NCBI RefSeq assembly: GCF_023061135.1
Contig: NZ_JAKGAN010000002.1
Location: 1-64,000, forward strand
Source of the DNA: Chromohalobacter sarecensis
GTDB lineage: Bacteria > Pseudomonadota > Gammaproteobacteria > Pseudomonadales > Halomonadaceae
Reading direction: 5' to 3'
DNA: 64,000 nt
This document shows, piece after piece, positions 44,196 to 52,997 of this stretch; the first letter of the stretch is position 1; the number at the start of each line of letters is the position of its first letter. The position numbers were made by a program, and so were the translations under genes. Below the pieces are notes generated by a model that was not told the origin of the DNA, did no database searches, and worked only from the letters and a program-made list of their open reading frames with translations.

Positions 44196-45123
44196 ATTGC
44201 TGCCGAAACCGTTCGGCCTCGCCAATGAGCCAGTCGATGAAGTGTTGGATCGCGGGTGGGGCCTGGCCGGTGGCGGGGAGGATCAGGTCGTAGGTGAACG
44301 GCGAGTCGATCACGTGGCGTTCGCCGAAAGGGCGTACAAGCACGCCGCTGGCAAGACGGTCGGCGACGACGGCCGGGCTGGCGAGTATCACGCCGCGTCC
44401 GGCGATCGCTTGGTCGAGAGCCAGGCCGTAGAGGGAGTACCGCTGCTGAATCGGCAGTGTCTTGCCCGGTAGCCCGGCGGCGTCGAACCAATCTCGCCAG
44501 CCGGGGAAGTCGACGTTCTGCCGTGATTACCAGACTACCTCGAGCAATGGATGGGCGAGTAGGTCGGCGGGCGTGTCGATAGGAGAGCGCTCCAACAGGG
44601 CGGGGGAGCAGACGGGAAACAGCGAGTCCTCGAGGAGCCGTATGCTTCTGACGCCGGGCCAGGGGCCGCGCCCGTAGCGCAGGGCGAGTCGTGCGCTGTC
44701 GCCTTGCCATATCGGGTCGCTCAGGTTCTGGTCCGCGTCCAGGGATATCTCGATATGGCTTTCCAGTGCCTCGAATGCCGCCAAACGTGGAAGTAGCCAG
44801 AATTGGGTGAACGATGGCGGCGCGCTGAGGGTCAGCGTGGTGGCCGCATGGGCATGTTCATGCACGGTTTGTACGCCGTTGGCGATGCGCGCTAGGCCGG
44901 CATCGACATCTTCGGCCAGCAGATGGCCGGCCTCGCTGACGCGTACGCCGTTGGCATGACGCTCGAACAGTGCCACGCCCAACCGGTCTTCGAGCTGCTT
45001 GACCTGGCGGCTGACCGCGCCGGGCGTGACGCCGAGGCGCTTGGCCGCCGTCTTGAAGCTACCGGCGCGCACGGCCTCCGAGAAGGCGCGTAGCGCGTTG
45101 AGGGGCAGTCGTTCGATCTTCAT
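44185..45123 (-). pseudogene. LysR family regulator interrupted by an in-frame stop
   Basis: The N-terminal 198 codons encode a LysR helix-turn-helix (LPLNALRAFSEAVRAGSFKTA, TPGAVSRQVKQLEDRLG) and half of the effector domain. A TAA at 44527-44529 follows HPLLEVVW, after which the same frame runs on with the rest of the domain (NVDFPGWRDWFDAAG, GVILASPAVVADRLASG) to 44185. A single nonsense change, not a frameshift, breaks an otherwise normal 312-codon gene. The truncated protein keeps the DNA-binding domain but lacks the second half of the sensor. It is divergent from the EamA transporter and its 3' end overlaps the cobA end. Confidence 0.85.
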
Positions 45124-45220
45124 GAGTTGAGTTTTCCTGAGCCTGAGGGGGCAGATTAATCGTTTGGATCGCCGCGCGGCAAATGCTCCACTGAGTCGTG
45201 ATTCAAGAAGGGATGCGATC

Positions 45221-46165
45221 ATGACGAAATCTTCCTCAGGCACTGTGACGTCTCGTGCCAGCATGACATCGACTCACGCGCGGCGCGGTCTCGACATGCC
45301 CGCTGGCGTGGCGATGACGGTTTTTTGTGTGGCGTTGGGACTGCAGCAAGTCGCCATCAAGGCCGTGGCCGGGGATATCCCGCCGCTGGCTCAGATCGTC
45401 GTGCGATCATTGCTGGCGGGGATATTGGTGCTCGGTATTGCGCGCTGGCGAGGCATTCGGCTGGCGGATTTCCGTGCGCGTCTGGGCGCGGGCGTGCTGG
45501 TCGGCCTGGGCTTTGCGGGGGAGTTCGCCTTCGTCGCCTGGGGGCTCAATTACACCCTGGCATCGCATATGTCGGTCTTCCTCTATACGGCGCCGGTGTT
45601 CGCGGCATTGGGGTTGCATCTCTGGGTGCCGGGCGAGCAGTTGGTGCGCTCGCAATGGTGGGGGATCGGCATGGCGTTTCTGGGCATGCTCATCGCCATG
45701 ATGCCCTCGGCATCTCCCGATGGAGGCATCGGCGCGATACTGCTGGGTGACTTTCTGGGATTGCTGGCAGGGGTTTCCTGGGCCGCGACCACGCTGATGG
45801 TGCGCCGCTCTTCACTCTCCGAGGCGCCGCCGCTTCAGACGCTGACGTATCAGCTGTTGACCGCAGGCGTGCTGTTGTTGCCCATCACAATGTGGTTAGG
45901 CGATTGGCAAGACGTCGCGTTCAGCGGCATGGCAGTGGCCAGCTTAAGCTTCCAGACGCTGGTCATCTCGGTGGGGGCGTTGCTTCTGTGGTTTGCCTTG
46001 CTGCGTCGTTACTGGGCTTCGCAACTCGGCGTGTTCTCGTTCTTGTCACCGATTTTCGGGGTGCTGTTCGGGGCCGTGCTGCTCGACGAACCCTTGTCCT
46101 GGAATTTCGTGCTCGGCGGCGTGGCGATTCTGGTGGGTATCGTGCTGGTCAGTCGCAAGGCTTGA
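45221..46165 (+). CDS. EamA/DMT family transporter
   Basis: The 314-residue protein has ten hydrophobic segments in two EamA repeats (about 30-160 and 170-305), for example VAMTVFCVALGLQQVAIKAV at the start and FLSPIFGVLFGAVLLDEPLS near 272-291, a conserved block of the second repeat. Members export amino acids or metabolites across the inner membrane. ATG 45221 is preferred because AAGGG precedes it; codons to 45164 are unsupported. It is divergent from the broken LysR gene, its probable former regulator. Its last 17 bases overlap the next, convergent gene. Confidence 0.88.
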   Translation: MTKSSSGTVTSRASMTSTHARRGLDMPAGVAMTVFCVALGLQQVAIKAVAGDIPPLAQIVVRSLLAGILVLGIARWRGIRLADFRARLGAGVLVGLGFAGEFAFVAWGLNYTLASHMSVFLYTAPVFAALGLHLWVPGEQLVRSQWWGIGMAFLGMLIAMMPSASPDGGIGAILLGDFLGLLAGVSWAATTLMVRRSSLSEAPPLQTLTYQLLTAGVLLLPITMWLGDWQDVAFSGMAVASLSFQTLVISVGALLLWFALLRRYWASQLGVFSFLSPIFGVLFGAVLLDEPLSWNFVLGGVAILVGIVLVSRKA

Positions 46166-47093
46166 TGCTTGGTGCTGTCTGGATCAGGTGCTCCAACGCC
46201 TCAAGATAGCTTTCCAGTATCAGGTTGGGGGGCGCGCCCTTGCGAGTGATGGCGCTGTAGTGGGTCAGGTAATGCCAGCGTTCGGGATTCAAGGCTCGCA
46301 TGCGGCCGTCACGCACCCATTGCTCGGCATAGTGGGTCGGCAAGTAGCCGATATAGCGGCCGGAGAGAATCAAGAAGGCGATACCTTCGCGGTCGGTCGC
46401 CGAGGCGGCGGCCTTGAGCGGAGCGTGGCACGCCTTGACCTCCGGCGTCTGCGCGTAGGCGGGCACCACGGCGTCATGTGCGGCGAGCCGTTCCTCGTTT
46501 ACGTCCTCGGCCTCGAAGAGCGGATGGCCGGCGGTGCAGTAGAGCCGCGAGGATTCCTCGTAGAGCGGCAGATAGGCAAGCCCCGGCAACGTCTTGAGCG
46601 CCGGAATCACCCCGGTATGCAGGCGTCCATCCAGCACGCCCAGTTCGATGTCGCTAGGCGGGATCATGCGGATATTGATGCGTACCTCGGGGCCACGCGC
46701 CTTGAGCGCGCTGAGGGTGTCGGTGATATACATCTCGGGCATGGTCACCAGGTTATCGGTGATGCCGATGCTGAGCTCGCCCTTGAGACGCGCATGCAGG
46801 CCATTGACGCGTGTGCGGAACCCTTCCACGGCGCTCTGTAGCTGGAGAGTGGCAGCGTAGACCTCGGCGCCCTCGTCGGTGAGGGCGAAGCCGCTGCGCC
46901 CGCGCTGGCAGAGCCGCAGGCCGAGGCGTGTCTCCAGGTCATTCATCGCCATGCTGATCGCCGCACGGCTGATGTTGAGTTCTACCTCGGCGGCGGAAAA
47001 CCCACCGCACTCCACCACCTTGCGGTAAATCCTCAGCAGCCGGAGGTCGGCATCGCTGGGCTGACCCATCAGGGTCTCGCTGCGGGAAGGCAT
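46149..47093 (-). CDS. LysR family transcription regulator of the transaminase operon
   Basis: The 314-residue protein has the N-terminal LysR helix-turn-helix (RLLRIYRKVVECGGFSAAE and ISRAAISMAMNDLETRLGLR, about 18-60) and a periplasmic-binding-like effector domain (GELSIGITDNLV near 107). It is divergent from the transaminase-mmsA genes 170 bases away, the usual LysR layout, so it probably activates them in response to beta-alanine or a related amine. ATG 47093 is kept because GAGGAA precedes it; ATG 47069 is an alternative. The gene overlaps the end of the EamA gene. Confidence 0.9.
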   Translation of the reverse strand: MPSRSETLMGQPSDADLRLLRIYRKVVECGGFSAAEVELNISRAAISMAMNDLETRLGLRLCQRGRSGFALTDEGAEVYAATLQLQSAVEGFRTRVNGLHARLKGELSIGITDNLVTMPEMYITDTLSALKARGPEVRINIRMIPPSDIELGVLDGRLHTGVIPALKTLPGLAYLPLYEESSRLYCTAGHPLFEAEDVNEERLAAHDAVVPAYAQTPEVKACHAPLKAAASATDREGIAFLILSGRYIGYLPTHYAEQWVRDGRMRALNPERWHYLTHYSAITRKGAPPNLILESYLEALEHLIQTAPSIKPCD

Positions 47094-47147
47094 GGCGGAA
47101 TTCCTCTTCTCGATGATGGGGGCCTTCGAGGATAGCCCCGCCCGTGC

Positions 47148-47200
47148 ATAAAGTTAACCAGTGACTTGCATGAGATTCAGTATTTCTGGATTTAACTTAT
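47148..47200. promoter_or_regulatory. Possible LysR operator upstream of the transaminase gene
   Basis: ATAAAGTTAA (47148-47157) and TTTAACTTAT (47191-47200) form an imperfect inverted repeat within the divergent region, which is the only A+T-rich part. LysR proteins bind such spaced half-sites. The match is short, so this is tentative. Confidence 0.4.
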
Positions 47201-47262
47201 CGACGACCCCGCCTAGCTTTTCCGATAGAACAACTTATTACCGTCTAGCGGCAGGAGGAGAG

Positions 47263-48606
47263 ATGTCGGATCGCGCGTTTCCACCTATGGCGGGCTTGAG
47301 CCCGGAACAGTTGGATGCCTACTGGATGCCGTATACCGGCAATCGTCAATTCAAGCGCGACCCGCGTCTCATCGTGGGCGCCAAGGGCAGTTACTTGACC
47401 GATGCCCAGGGGCGCCAAATCTTTGATGCGCTCTCGGGGTTGTGGACCTGCGGCGCGGGGCACTGTCGTCCCGAGATCACCGAGGCGGTCAGCCGCCAGC
47501 TTGGGGAGCTGGATTACTCACCGGCCTTCCAGTACGGCCATCCCAAGGCCTTCGAGTTGGCCCATCGTCTGCGAGAATTGACGCCTCAAGGGCTCGATCA
47601 CGTGTTCTTCACCGGCTCCGGTTCGGAGAGTGCGGATACTTCGCTGAAGATCGCCCGTGCCTACTGGCGCAAGAAGGGCAAGCCGAGCAAGACCAAGCTG
47701 ATCGGGCGTGCCAAGGGCTATCACGGGGTCAACTTCGGTGGTTTCAGCCTGGGCGGCATCGGCGCCAATCGCACCTTGTTCGGTCAAGGCGTGGATGCCG
47801 ATCACCTGCCGCATACGTTGCTCAAGGAGAACATCTTCACCAAAGGCATGCCCGAGCAGGGTGCCGAGCGCGCCGATGAGCTGCTGGAGCTGATCGCGCT
47901 GCACGATGCTTCCAACATCGCGGCGGTGATCGTCGAGCCGCTGGCCGGTTCCGCCGGGGTGATTCCGCCGCCCAAAGGGTATCTCAAGCGGTTGCGCGAG
48001 ATCTGCGATGCCAACGACATCCTGCTCATATTCGACGAGGTCATCACCGGCTTCGGCCGCATGGGATCGATGACCGGCGCCGAGGAATTCGGCGTGGTGC
48101 CAGATCTTCTCAATGTCGCCAAGCAGTTGACCAACGGCGCGGTGCCCATGGGTGCAGTGATCGTGCAGGGCGAGATCTATCGGACGTTCATGGAACAAGG
48201 CGGGCCCGACTATATGCTCGAGCTGCCCCATGGTTATACCTATTCGGGCCATCCGGTGGCTTGTGCCGCAGCATTGGCCGCGCTGGATGTACTCGAGAAC
48301 GACCGCCTGATCGAGCGGGTGCGGGAGATGAGCCCGATCTTCGAGGAGGCGCTCCATGGTTTCAAGGGCACGCGCTATGTCAGCGACATCCGCAATTACG
48401 GTCTTGCCGGCGCCCTGCAGATCGAGCCATATCCCGGCGAGCCGGGACGGCGTCCCTTCGAGATCGCCATGAAGTGCTGGGAGAAGGGCTTCTACGTGCG
48501 CTACGGCGGCGACACCATTCAGCTCGGGCTGCCCTTCATCGTCGAGCGCGAAGAGATCGATCGCCTCGTCAATGTGCTGGGCGATTCCATCGGCGAACTG
48601 GATTGA
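47263..48606 (+). CDS. bauA: Omega-amino acid:pyruvate (beta-alanine) transaminase
   Basis: The class III aminotransferase is 447 residues from ATG 47263 (GGAGGAG upstream; the longer frame to 47161 lacks support). It has GAGHCRPEIT, FTGSGSESADTSLKIARAYW (about 124-143), the GRAKGYHGVNFGG motif (about 157-169), FDEVITGFGRMG (about 257-268) and the PLP lysine in NVAKQLTNGAVPMG near 287. The PYTGNRQFKRDPRLI N-terminus is that of beta-alanine:pyruvate transaminases. It would turn beta-alanine to malonate semialdehyde, which the next gene's enzyme oxidises. It is divergent from a LysR gene. Confidence 0.9.
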   Translation: MSDRAFPPMAGLSPEQLDAYWMPYTGNRQFKRDPRLIVGAKGSYLTDAQGRQIFDALSGLWTCGAGHCRPEITEAVSRQLGELDYSPAFQYGHPKAFELAHRLRELTPQGLDHVFFTGSGSESADTSLKIARAYWRKKGKPSKTKLIGRAKGYHGVNFGGFSLGGIGANRTLFGQGVDADHLPHTLLKENIFTKGMPEQGAERADELLELIALHDASNIAAVIVEPLAGSAGVIPPPKGYLKRLREICDANDILLIFDEVITGFGRMGSMTGAEEFGVVPDLLNVAKQLTNGAVPMGAVIVQGEIYRTFMEQGGPDYMLELPHGYTYSGHPVACAAALAALDVLENDRLIERVREMSPIFEEALHGFKGTRYVSDIRNYGLAGALQIEPYPGEPGRRPFEIAMKCWEKGFYVRYGGDTIQLGLPFIVEREEIDRLVNVLGDSIGELD

Positions 48607-48637
48607 ACGGAACAGTATTAGTGGAAGATGCGGGCAC

Positions 48638-48715
48638 CGGGGACGGGGCGAAGAGGAGGTTTTTTGCCATGGATGGCAAAAGTAGCCCCCATGGAAGGGT
48701 TAACGGCGCCTCCTC
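48638..48715 (+). repeat. Interspersed palindromic repeat, copy A
   Basis: GGGGACGGGGCGAAGAGGAGG leads into an inner hairpin TTTTGCCAT/ATGGCAAAA (48662-48681), then GTAGCCCCCATGGAAGGG and TTAACGGCGCC, closed by CCTCCTC (48709-48715), which pairs with GAGGAGG (48653-48659). The 3' half matches the copy at 38653-38707. It lies between bauA and mmsA, so it is probably transcribed and could tune the ratio of the two products. Confidence 0.7.
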
Positions 48716-48810
48716 AGAGACCCGTCGACGGGGATCAGCCCCGAGCCACCCGCCAATCACCTTATTGGGCTGAAGACTTCAACCTACAACACTCCTATGA
48801 GAGGTAGCAT

Positions 48811-50301
48811 ATGACCACCCTCGGCCATCTAATCAACGGCTCACGCGTCGCCGGTGAAGGGCGCACCCAGGACATCTTCAACCCCTCTACCGGCGAGGTC
48901 GGCAGCCAGGTCAGCCTGGCCTCCAAGGCCACCGTCGAGGAGGCCATCGCCGCCGCCCAGGCTGCCTTCCCGGCCTGGCGCGCTACGCCGCCCGCCAAGC
49001 GGGCTCGGGTGATGTTCAACTTCAAGCAATTGCTGGAGCAGAACGCCGACGAGATCTGCCGGCTGATCGGCCAGGAACATGGCAAGATTGTCCACGATGC
49101 CAAGGGGGAACTCGCGCGCGGCATCGAAAATGTCGAATACGCCTGCGGTGTACCGGAATTGCTCAAGGGCGAGTACAGCAAGAATACCGGGCCGGGTATC
49201 GACTCCTGGAGCGAGTTCCACTCGCTGGGCGTGGTGGCCGGCATCACGCCGTTCAACTTCCCGGCGATGGTGCCGCTGTGGATGTATCCCATGGCCATCG
49301 CCTGCGGCAATACCTTCGTGCTCAAGCCCTCCGAGCGCGACCCGACCTCGGCGCTCTACATCGCCGAGCTGGCACTCGAAGCGGGCCTGCCCGCCGGCGT
49401 GCTCAATGTGGTCAACGGCGACAAGGAAGCCGTCGATACACTGCTTGACGACGACCGCGTGCAGGCCGTGAGCTTCGTCGGTTCCACGCCGATCGCCGAG
49501 TATATCTATAGCCGCGCCAGTGCCAACGGCAAGCGTTGCCAGGCGCTCGGCGGCGCCAAGAACCACGCCATCGTGATGCCCGATGCCGATATGGATAACG
49601 TGGTCAATTCGCTGAATGGGGCGGCCTTCGGTTCCTCGGGCGAGCGCTGCATGGCGTTGTCCGTCGCCGTGGCGGTGGGCGACGAGGCAGCCGATGCGTT
49701 GATCGCCAAGATGCAGACACAGATGAAGACCCTCAAGGTTGGCCCCTTCCATGACGCCGAGAACGATTTCGGTCCGGTGATCACCAAAGCTCACCAGGAG
49801 AAGGTCTGCGGCTACATCGACGGTGCCGAGCAACAGGGGGCCGAAATCGTGGTCGATGGGCGTGGCGTGAAGGTCCCGGGGCATGAGAACGGCTTCTACG
49901 TCGGCGGCACCCTGATCGATCGCGTCACGCCCGATATGACGTGCTATCTCGAGGAGATCTTCGGCCCGGTGCTGCTGGTGGTACGTGTCGGTTCCATGGA
50001 AGAGGCCATGAAACTGATCGACGCTCACGAGTATGGCAACGGCACCTGCATCTACACCCGTGACGGCGAGGCGGCGCGCTACTTCAGCGACAATATCCAG
50101 GTAGGGATGGTCGGCATCAACGTGCCGCTACCTGTCCCGGTGTCGTATCACAGTTTCGGGGGCTGGAAGCGCTCGTTGTTCGGCGATCTGGCCGCCTACG
50201 GTCCCGATGCGGTGCGCTTCTATACTAAGCGCAAGACTGTTACTCAGCGCTGGCCATCGGCCGGCGTTCGCGAAGGGACGCAGTTCTCCTTCCCCTCCTG
50301 A
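48811..50301 (+). CDS. mmsA: CoA-acylating methylmalonate/malonate semialdehyde dehydrogenase
   Basis: The 496-residue aldehyde dehydrogenase has the MMSDH features: HLINGSRVAGEGR at the start, FNFPAMVPLWMYPMAIACGN (about 148-167), the NAD region VSFVGSTPIAEYIYSRA, the catalytic Cys in GSSGERCMALSVA near 281, and the C-terminal PVSYHSFGGWKRSLFGD. It oxidises malonate semialdehyde (or methylmalonate semialdehyde) to acetyl-CoA (or propionyl-CoA), CO2 and NADH. Placed after bauA it completes beta-alanine use, and methylmalonate semialdehyde from valine or thymine is a likely second substrate. A terminator follows. Confidence 0.95.
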   Translation: MTTLGHLINGSRVAGEGRTQDIFNPSTGEVGSQVSLASKATVEEAIAAAQAAFPAWRATPPAKRARVMFNFKQLLEQNADEICRLIGQEHGKIVHDAKGELARGIENVEYACGVPELLKGEYSKNTGPGIDSWSEFHSLGVVAGITPFNFPAMVPLWMYPMAIACGNTFVLKPSERDPTSALYIAELALEAGLPAGVLNVVNGDKEAVDTLLDDDRVQAVSFVGSTPIAEYIYSRASANGKRCQALGGAKNHAIVMPDADMDNVVNSLNGAAFGSSGERCMALSVAVAVGDEAADALIAKMQTQMKTLKVGPFHDAENDFGPVITKAHQEKVCGYIDGAEQQGAEIVVDGRGVKVPGHENGFYVGGTLIDRVTPDMTCYLEEIFGPVLLVVRVGSMEEAMKLIDAHEYGNGTCIYTRDGEAARYFSDNIQVGMVGINVPLPVPVSYHSFGGWKRSLFGDLAAYGPDAVRFYTKRKTVTQRWPSAGVREGTQFSFPS

Positions 50302-50308
50302 AACTCGA

Positions 50309-50330
50309 TGGCCCCGCACATGCGGGGCCA
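50309..50330 (+). terminator. Terminator after mmsA
   Basis: A perfect 10-bp stem TGGCCCCGCA (50309-50318) with TGCGGGGCCA (50321-50330) is followed by TTGCTTT. It lies eight bases after the mmsA stop and before the convergent GFA gene. Confidence 0.75.
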
Positions 50331-50356
50331 TTGCTTTCCTTGGCTGGCAGCGGCAC

Positions 50357-50788
50357 CTAGCTGCCAGCGCTGCCCGCAAATTGCGCAAAGACCTCGTCGC
50401 CGGTCAGGCGGGGAGTGTCGTTGGCGAAATCGTAGAAGCTGGGCTTTTCATCGATGAAGATCTGCTGGGCGATTGTCCAGGGTTCGCCGGCATCCAGCAG
50501 ACCGAGGGGAAAGGCGTAGTGCTGGCCATTGGCGAGACGGTAGAAGAGGTGCGTGCCGCACTGCCGACAGAAGCCGCGTTCGGCCCAGTCCGAAGACGCA
50601 TATACGCTGACGTTTTCCTCGCCTTCCAGGGTCATGGGCTCGTCGCTTTCGATGGCAAGCATCGGGCCGCCGCTCCAGGTTTGGCACATGCGGCAGTGGC
50701 AGACACTCACGCCGTAACCGGTGAGCGACACGCGAAGGCTGACAGCGCCGCACAGGCAGGTGCCTTGGCTTTCATGAGAGGCTGACAT
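50357..50788 (-). CDS. GFA family (CENP-V/GFA) zinc-binding protein
   Basis: The 143-residue protein has the zinc ligands of the glutathione-dependent formaldehyde-activating fold: CLCGAV (about 11-16), CHCRMCQ (about 31-37) and CRQCGTHLFYRL (about 79-90). Family members bind zinc, and some bind glutathione adducts; most have no proven reaction. Start 50788 is chosen because AAGGAG lies upstream, and the extra codons to 50827 are not conserved in type. It is alone on its strand between mmsA and a serine hydrolase. Confidence 0.88.
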   Translation of the reverse strand: MSASHESQGTCLCGAVSLRVSLTGYGVSVCHCRMCQTWSGGPMLAIESDEPMTLEGEENVSVYASSDWAERGFCRQCGTHLFYRLANGQHYAFPLGLLDAGEPWTIAQQIFIDEKPSFYDFANDTPRLTGDEVFAQFAGSAGS

Positions 50789-50842
50789 GAGCGACTCCTT
50801 GTTGGGTGATGGCTGTGTTGTCGGCAAGACATGATGCCGATA

Positions 50843-51856
50843 TCAATCGATGGCTTCGATCAGGTCGGTCGCGGCTGCCTTGACGCGATCCAGATAATCG
50901 CTGCCATTGGAAGGTGGCGTGGGATCGGCGGTCATGACGATGGTAGCGTCATGTGCCGGCACCACGAACAGTAACTGTCCCCCATATCCCCAACCATAAT
51001 AGACCGCCGTATCGGCAAGCTGGGTAATGAACCACCCGTAGCCGTAGTCGTCCTGATTGAAATGCGAGCGGGTACGCGTTTGCCAGGAACGCTCTATCCA
51101 TTCGGCGGGGAGCACGCGTTCACCGTCGTACATGCCTTTTTGACGATATAGCTCGCCGATTTTCAACAAGGCGCGCGGCGAAAGCCCCATTTCATTGCCC
51201 CCGAAATAGATGCCTTGTGGGTCACGCGTCCAGGGCGGTATTGCGATCTCCAGAGGCGTGCCCAACCACTCGCGCATCAGCGTGAGCGTATCGCGGCCAC
51301 TGGCATCGGTGAGCGCGGCAGAGAGCAGATGGCTATTGCCGGTCGAGTACAGCATGCGCCCGCCGGGGTCAGCGACGAAGGGGCGTGACAGGGCGTTGCC
51401 GACCCAATCGTCACTGGCCACCCAACCACCGTAATTGGCGCCGGAGGTGCGTTCCAGCCCGGCCTGCATGGAAAGCAGATGGCCGACCTGGATGTCAGCG
51501 ACGCGCGGGTCGGCCTCGGCGGGGACGCGATCACCGAGCAGGTCAGTGATCGGCTGATCGACGCCCTGGATGACGTCACGCGCGATGGCCGCGCCCACCA
51601 ATGCAGAGATCAACACCTTGGAGAGCGACTTGATGTTGGCTGTCTCGTCGACGTCGTGCCCGCGCCAGCCACGTTCGATGACTGTGTCGCCGTCGATGGC
51701 CATCAGTAGCGTATGCGTACGCGGCAAATCCCCGATACGTTGTGCGGCTTCCTCGAGTGCCGGGCGATCGATGGCCGCCATAGCGGGCAGTGCCATGCCG
51801 GCGAGCGTGATGGTCAGTATCGATAAGTGCCAGGAGCGACGTAGTAAAGACGACAT
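50843..51856 (-). CDS. Secreted beta-lactamase-family serine hydrolase
   Basis: The 337-residue protein has an N-terminal signal peptide (about 1-27, hydrophobic core LSILTITLAGMALP, cut near AMA) and a class C beta-lactamase-like domain. The SxxK nucleophile motif is SLSK (77-80); YGGW near 140 and the late GWGYGGQLLFV stand where the Tyr and HxG/KTG motifs occur. Members hydrolyse esters, D-amino acid peptides or 6-aminohexanoate dimers in the periplasm. An upstream in-frame extension to 52075 crosses a strong terminator and is unlikely. Confidence 0.82.
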   Translation of the reverse strand: MSSLLRRSWHLSILTITLAGMALPAMAAIDRPALEEAAQRIGDLPRTHTLLMAIDGDTVIERGWRGHDVDETANIKSLSKVLISALVGAAIARDVIQGVDQPITDLLGDRVPAEADPRVADIQVGHLLSMQAGLERTSGANYGGWVASDDWVGNALSRPFVADPGGRMLYSTGNSHLLSAALTDASGRDTLTLMREWLGTPLEIAIPPWTRDPQGIYFGGNEMGLSPRALLKIGELYRQKGMYDGERVLPAEWIERSWQTRTRSHFNQDDYGYGWFITQLADTAVYYGWGYGGQLLFVVPAHDATIVMTADPTPPSNGSDYLDRVKAAATDLIEAID

Positions 51857-51924
51857 TCGGCATGCATTCCATTGCAGGGAAAGGCTTAGTGTGGCCGATG
51901 GGTGGAAGAGACTCCAAAAGGCGA

Positions 51925-52050
51925 GCAAAAAAAAGTCCCCAAGAAGGGGACTAGGGGAGCACGCCAGCTCACTCGGTTCATCGCTGCTGGGCAGCGACGC
52001 TAAAAAGGGGGAAGAAGGCGCCGGATTCGATGGTTGGCGTTCTTCGTATC
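51925..52050 (-). ncRNA. Candidate small RNA or attenuator ending in a strong terminator
   Basis: Read on the minus strand, the segment has a hairpin TCGCTGC-CCA-GCAGCGA (51997-51981), a small GAGC/GCTC hairpin, and then a perfect terminator, AGTCCCC (51952-51946) with GGGGACT (51940-51934), followed by eight T residues. No protein gene ends here: the nearest minus-strand gene upstream is peroxiredoxin at 52348 with its own hairpin. A very A+T-rich stretch at 52060-52120 could hold the promoter. It could be a free RNA or the attenuator of the serine hydrolase gene. The 5' end is not defined. Confidence 0.42.
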
Positions 52051-52217
52051 TTATAGATAGCGAAGTGCGTGCCATTTTTTATAAAAATCATATATATCAA
52101 ATACTTATATTTTTAAGGCGTCGAGATTGAATGCCACGATGGCGATGGTGCGGGGAAATGATGCGCCAAGAAGGGGAGTTGTATAGTGTTGGCGCACCAT
52201 GAGTGGGCAGCAGCGGC

Positions 52218-52280
52218 TTAGATCACGATAAGCAAGCCACCATCGACATAGATAATCTGGTCGCTGACGTCGCTACGAAA
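52218..52280 (-). pseudogene. Remnant 3' end of a short-chain dehydrogenase gene
   Basis: The minus strand encodes SDVSDQIIYVDGGLLIVI followed by TAA at 52218-52220. The (T)GQIIYVDGG-type ending is typical of the C-terminus of classical short-chain dehydrogenases. The frame upstream turns into unrelated sequence and the peroxiredoxin terminator, so only about 18 codons are left. It is a relic of a deletion, not a gene. Confidence 0.6.
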
Positions 52281-52300
52281 GCCAGTCAGGCGCTTACGAA

Positions 52301-52324
52301 ATGGCCCGCCGAGAGGCGGGCCAT
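52301..52324 (-). terminator. Terminator of the peroxiredoxin gene
   Basis: A perfect 10-bp stem ATGGCCCGCC (52301-52310) with GGCGGGCCAT (52315-52324) and a GAGA loop lies 23 bases after the peroxiredoxin stop. On the minus strand it is followed by TTCGT, so the T-run is weak. Confidence 0.65.
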
Positions 52325-52347
52325 GGGGAGGGCGACGCTGAGCGAAC

Positions 52348-52824
52348 TTACAGATTGGCGAGAATGGTTTCGGCGCTGCTTTTCTCGACGCCCTTTTCAT
52401 CGACGCCCAGGTAGCTGACTACGCCATCGTCGACGATCATGGCATAGCGCTGGCTGCGGGTGCCCATGCCGGCGCCGCTGGCGTCTTTCTCCATGCCGAT
52501 GGCGCGGGTGAAGTCTGCATGGCCATCGGCGAGCATGGTGATCGCCTGGGCGTTTTGATCCTGCTGCCAGGCACCCAGGACGAAAGCATCGTTGACGGCC
52601 AGGCAGGCGATGGTATCCACCCCCTTGGCGAGGATGTCGTCGGCATTAATCACGAAGCCCGGCATATGGGTGTTGGAGCACCCCGGCGTGAACGCGCCGG
52701 GCACCGCGAACAGCACCACACGCTTGCCGGCGAACAGCTCACCGGTGTCGAGGTCTTCGGGGCCGTTGGCGCCGTTGGTCTTGAGGGTGACGCTGGGCAG
52801 CTTGTCGCCTTGTGCGATGGTCAT
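52348..52824 (-). CDS. Prx5-type peroxiredoxin
   Basis: The 158-residue protein has the peroxidatic Cys 49 in PGAFTPGCSNTHMPGF (42-57) and the conserved VNDAFVLGAW (about 78-87) and MGTRSQRYAMIVDDG (about 119-133) of the AhpE/Prx5 group. It lacks a fused glutaredoxin domain, so it would use glutaredoxin or thioredoxin in trans to reduce peroxides. Start 52824 follows AAGGAG. It is monocistronic. Confidence 0.93.
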   Translation of the reverse strand: MTIAQGDKLPSVTLKTNGANGPEDLDTGELFAGKRVVLFAVPGAFTPGCSNTHMPGFVINADDILAKGVDTIACLAVNDAFVLGAWQQDQNAQAITMLADGHADFTRAIGMEKDASGAGMGTRSQRYAMIVDDGVVSYLGVDEKGVEKSSAETILANL

Positions 52825-52997
52825 AGTGAACTCCTTAAGGTGATCGAGCCTGATCATTCACAGTGCGCTATTAGGTCGGTATACCGCAACCCTCAAGCAT
52901 CGGATGGTCTTGCCGGTTGAAGCGCGCGGCGCAAGTGTGGTGAGAGCGGTGGTAGACTCGCACAATAGCGTGAGGATTCGAGCGGATTGAGAGAACA

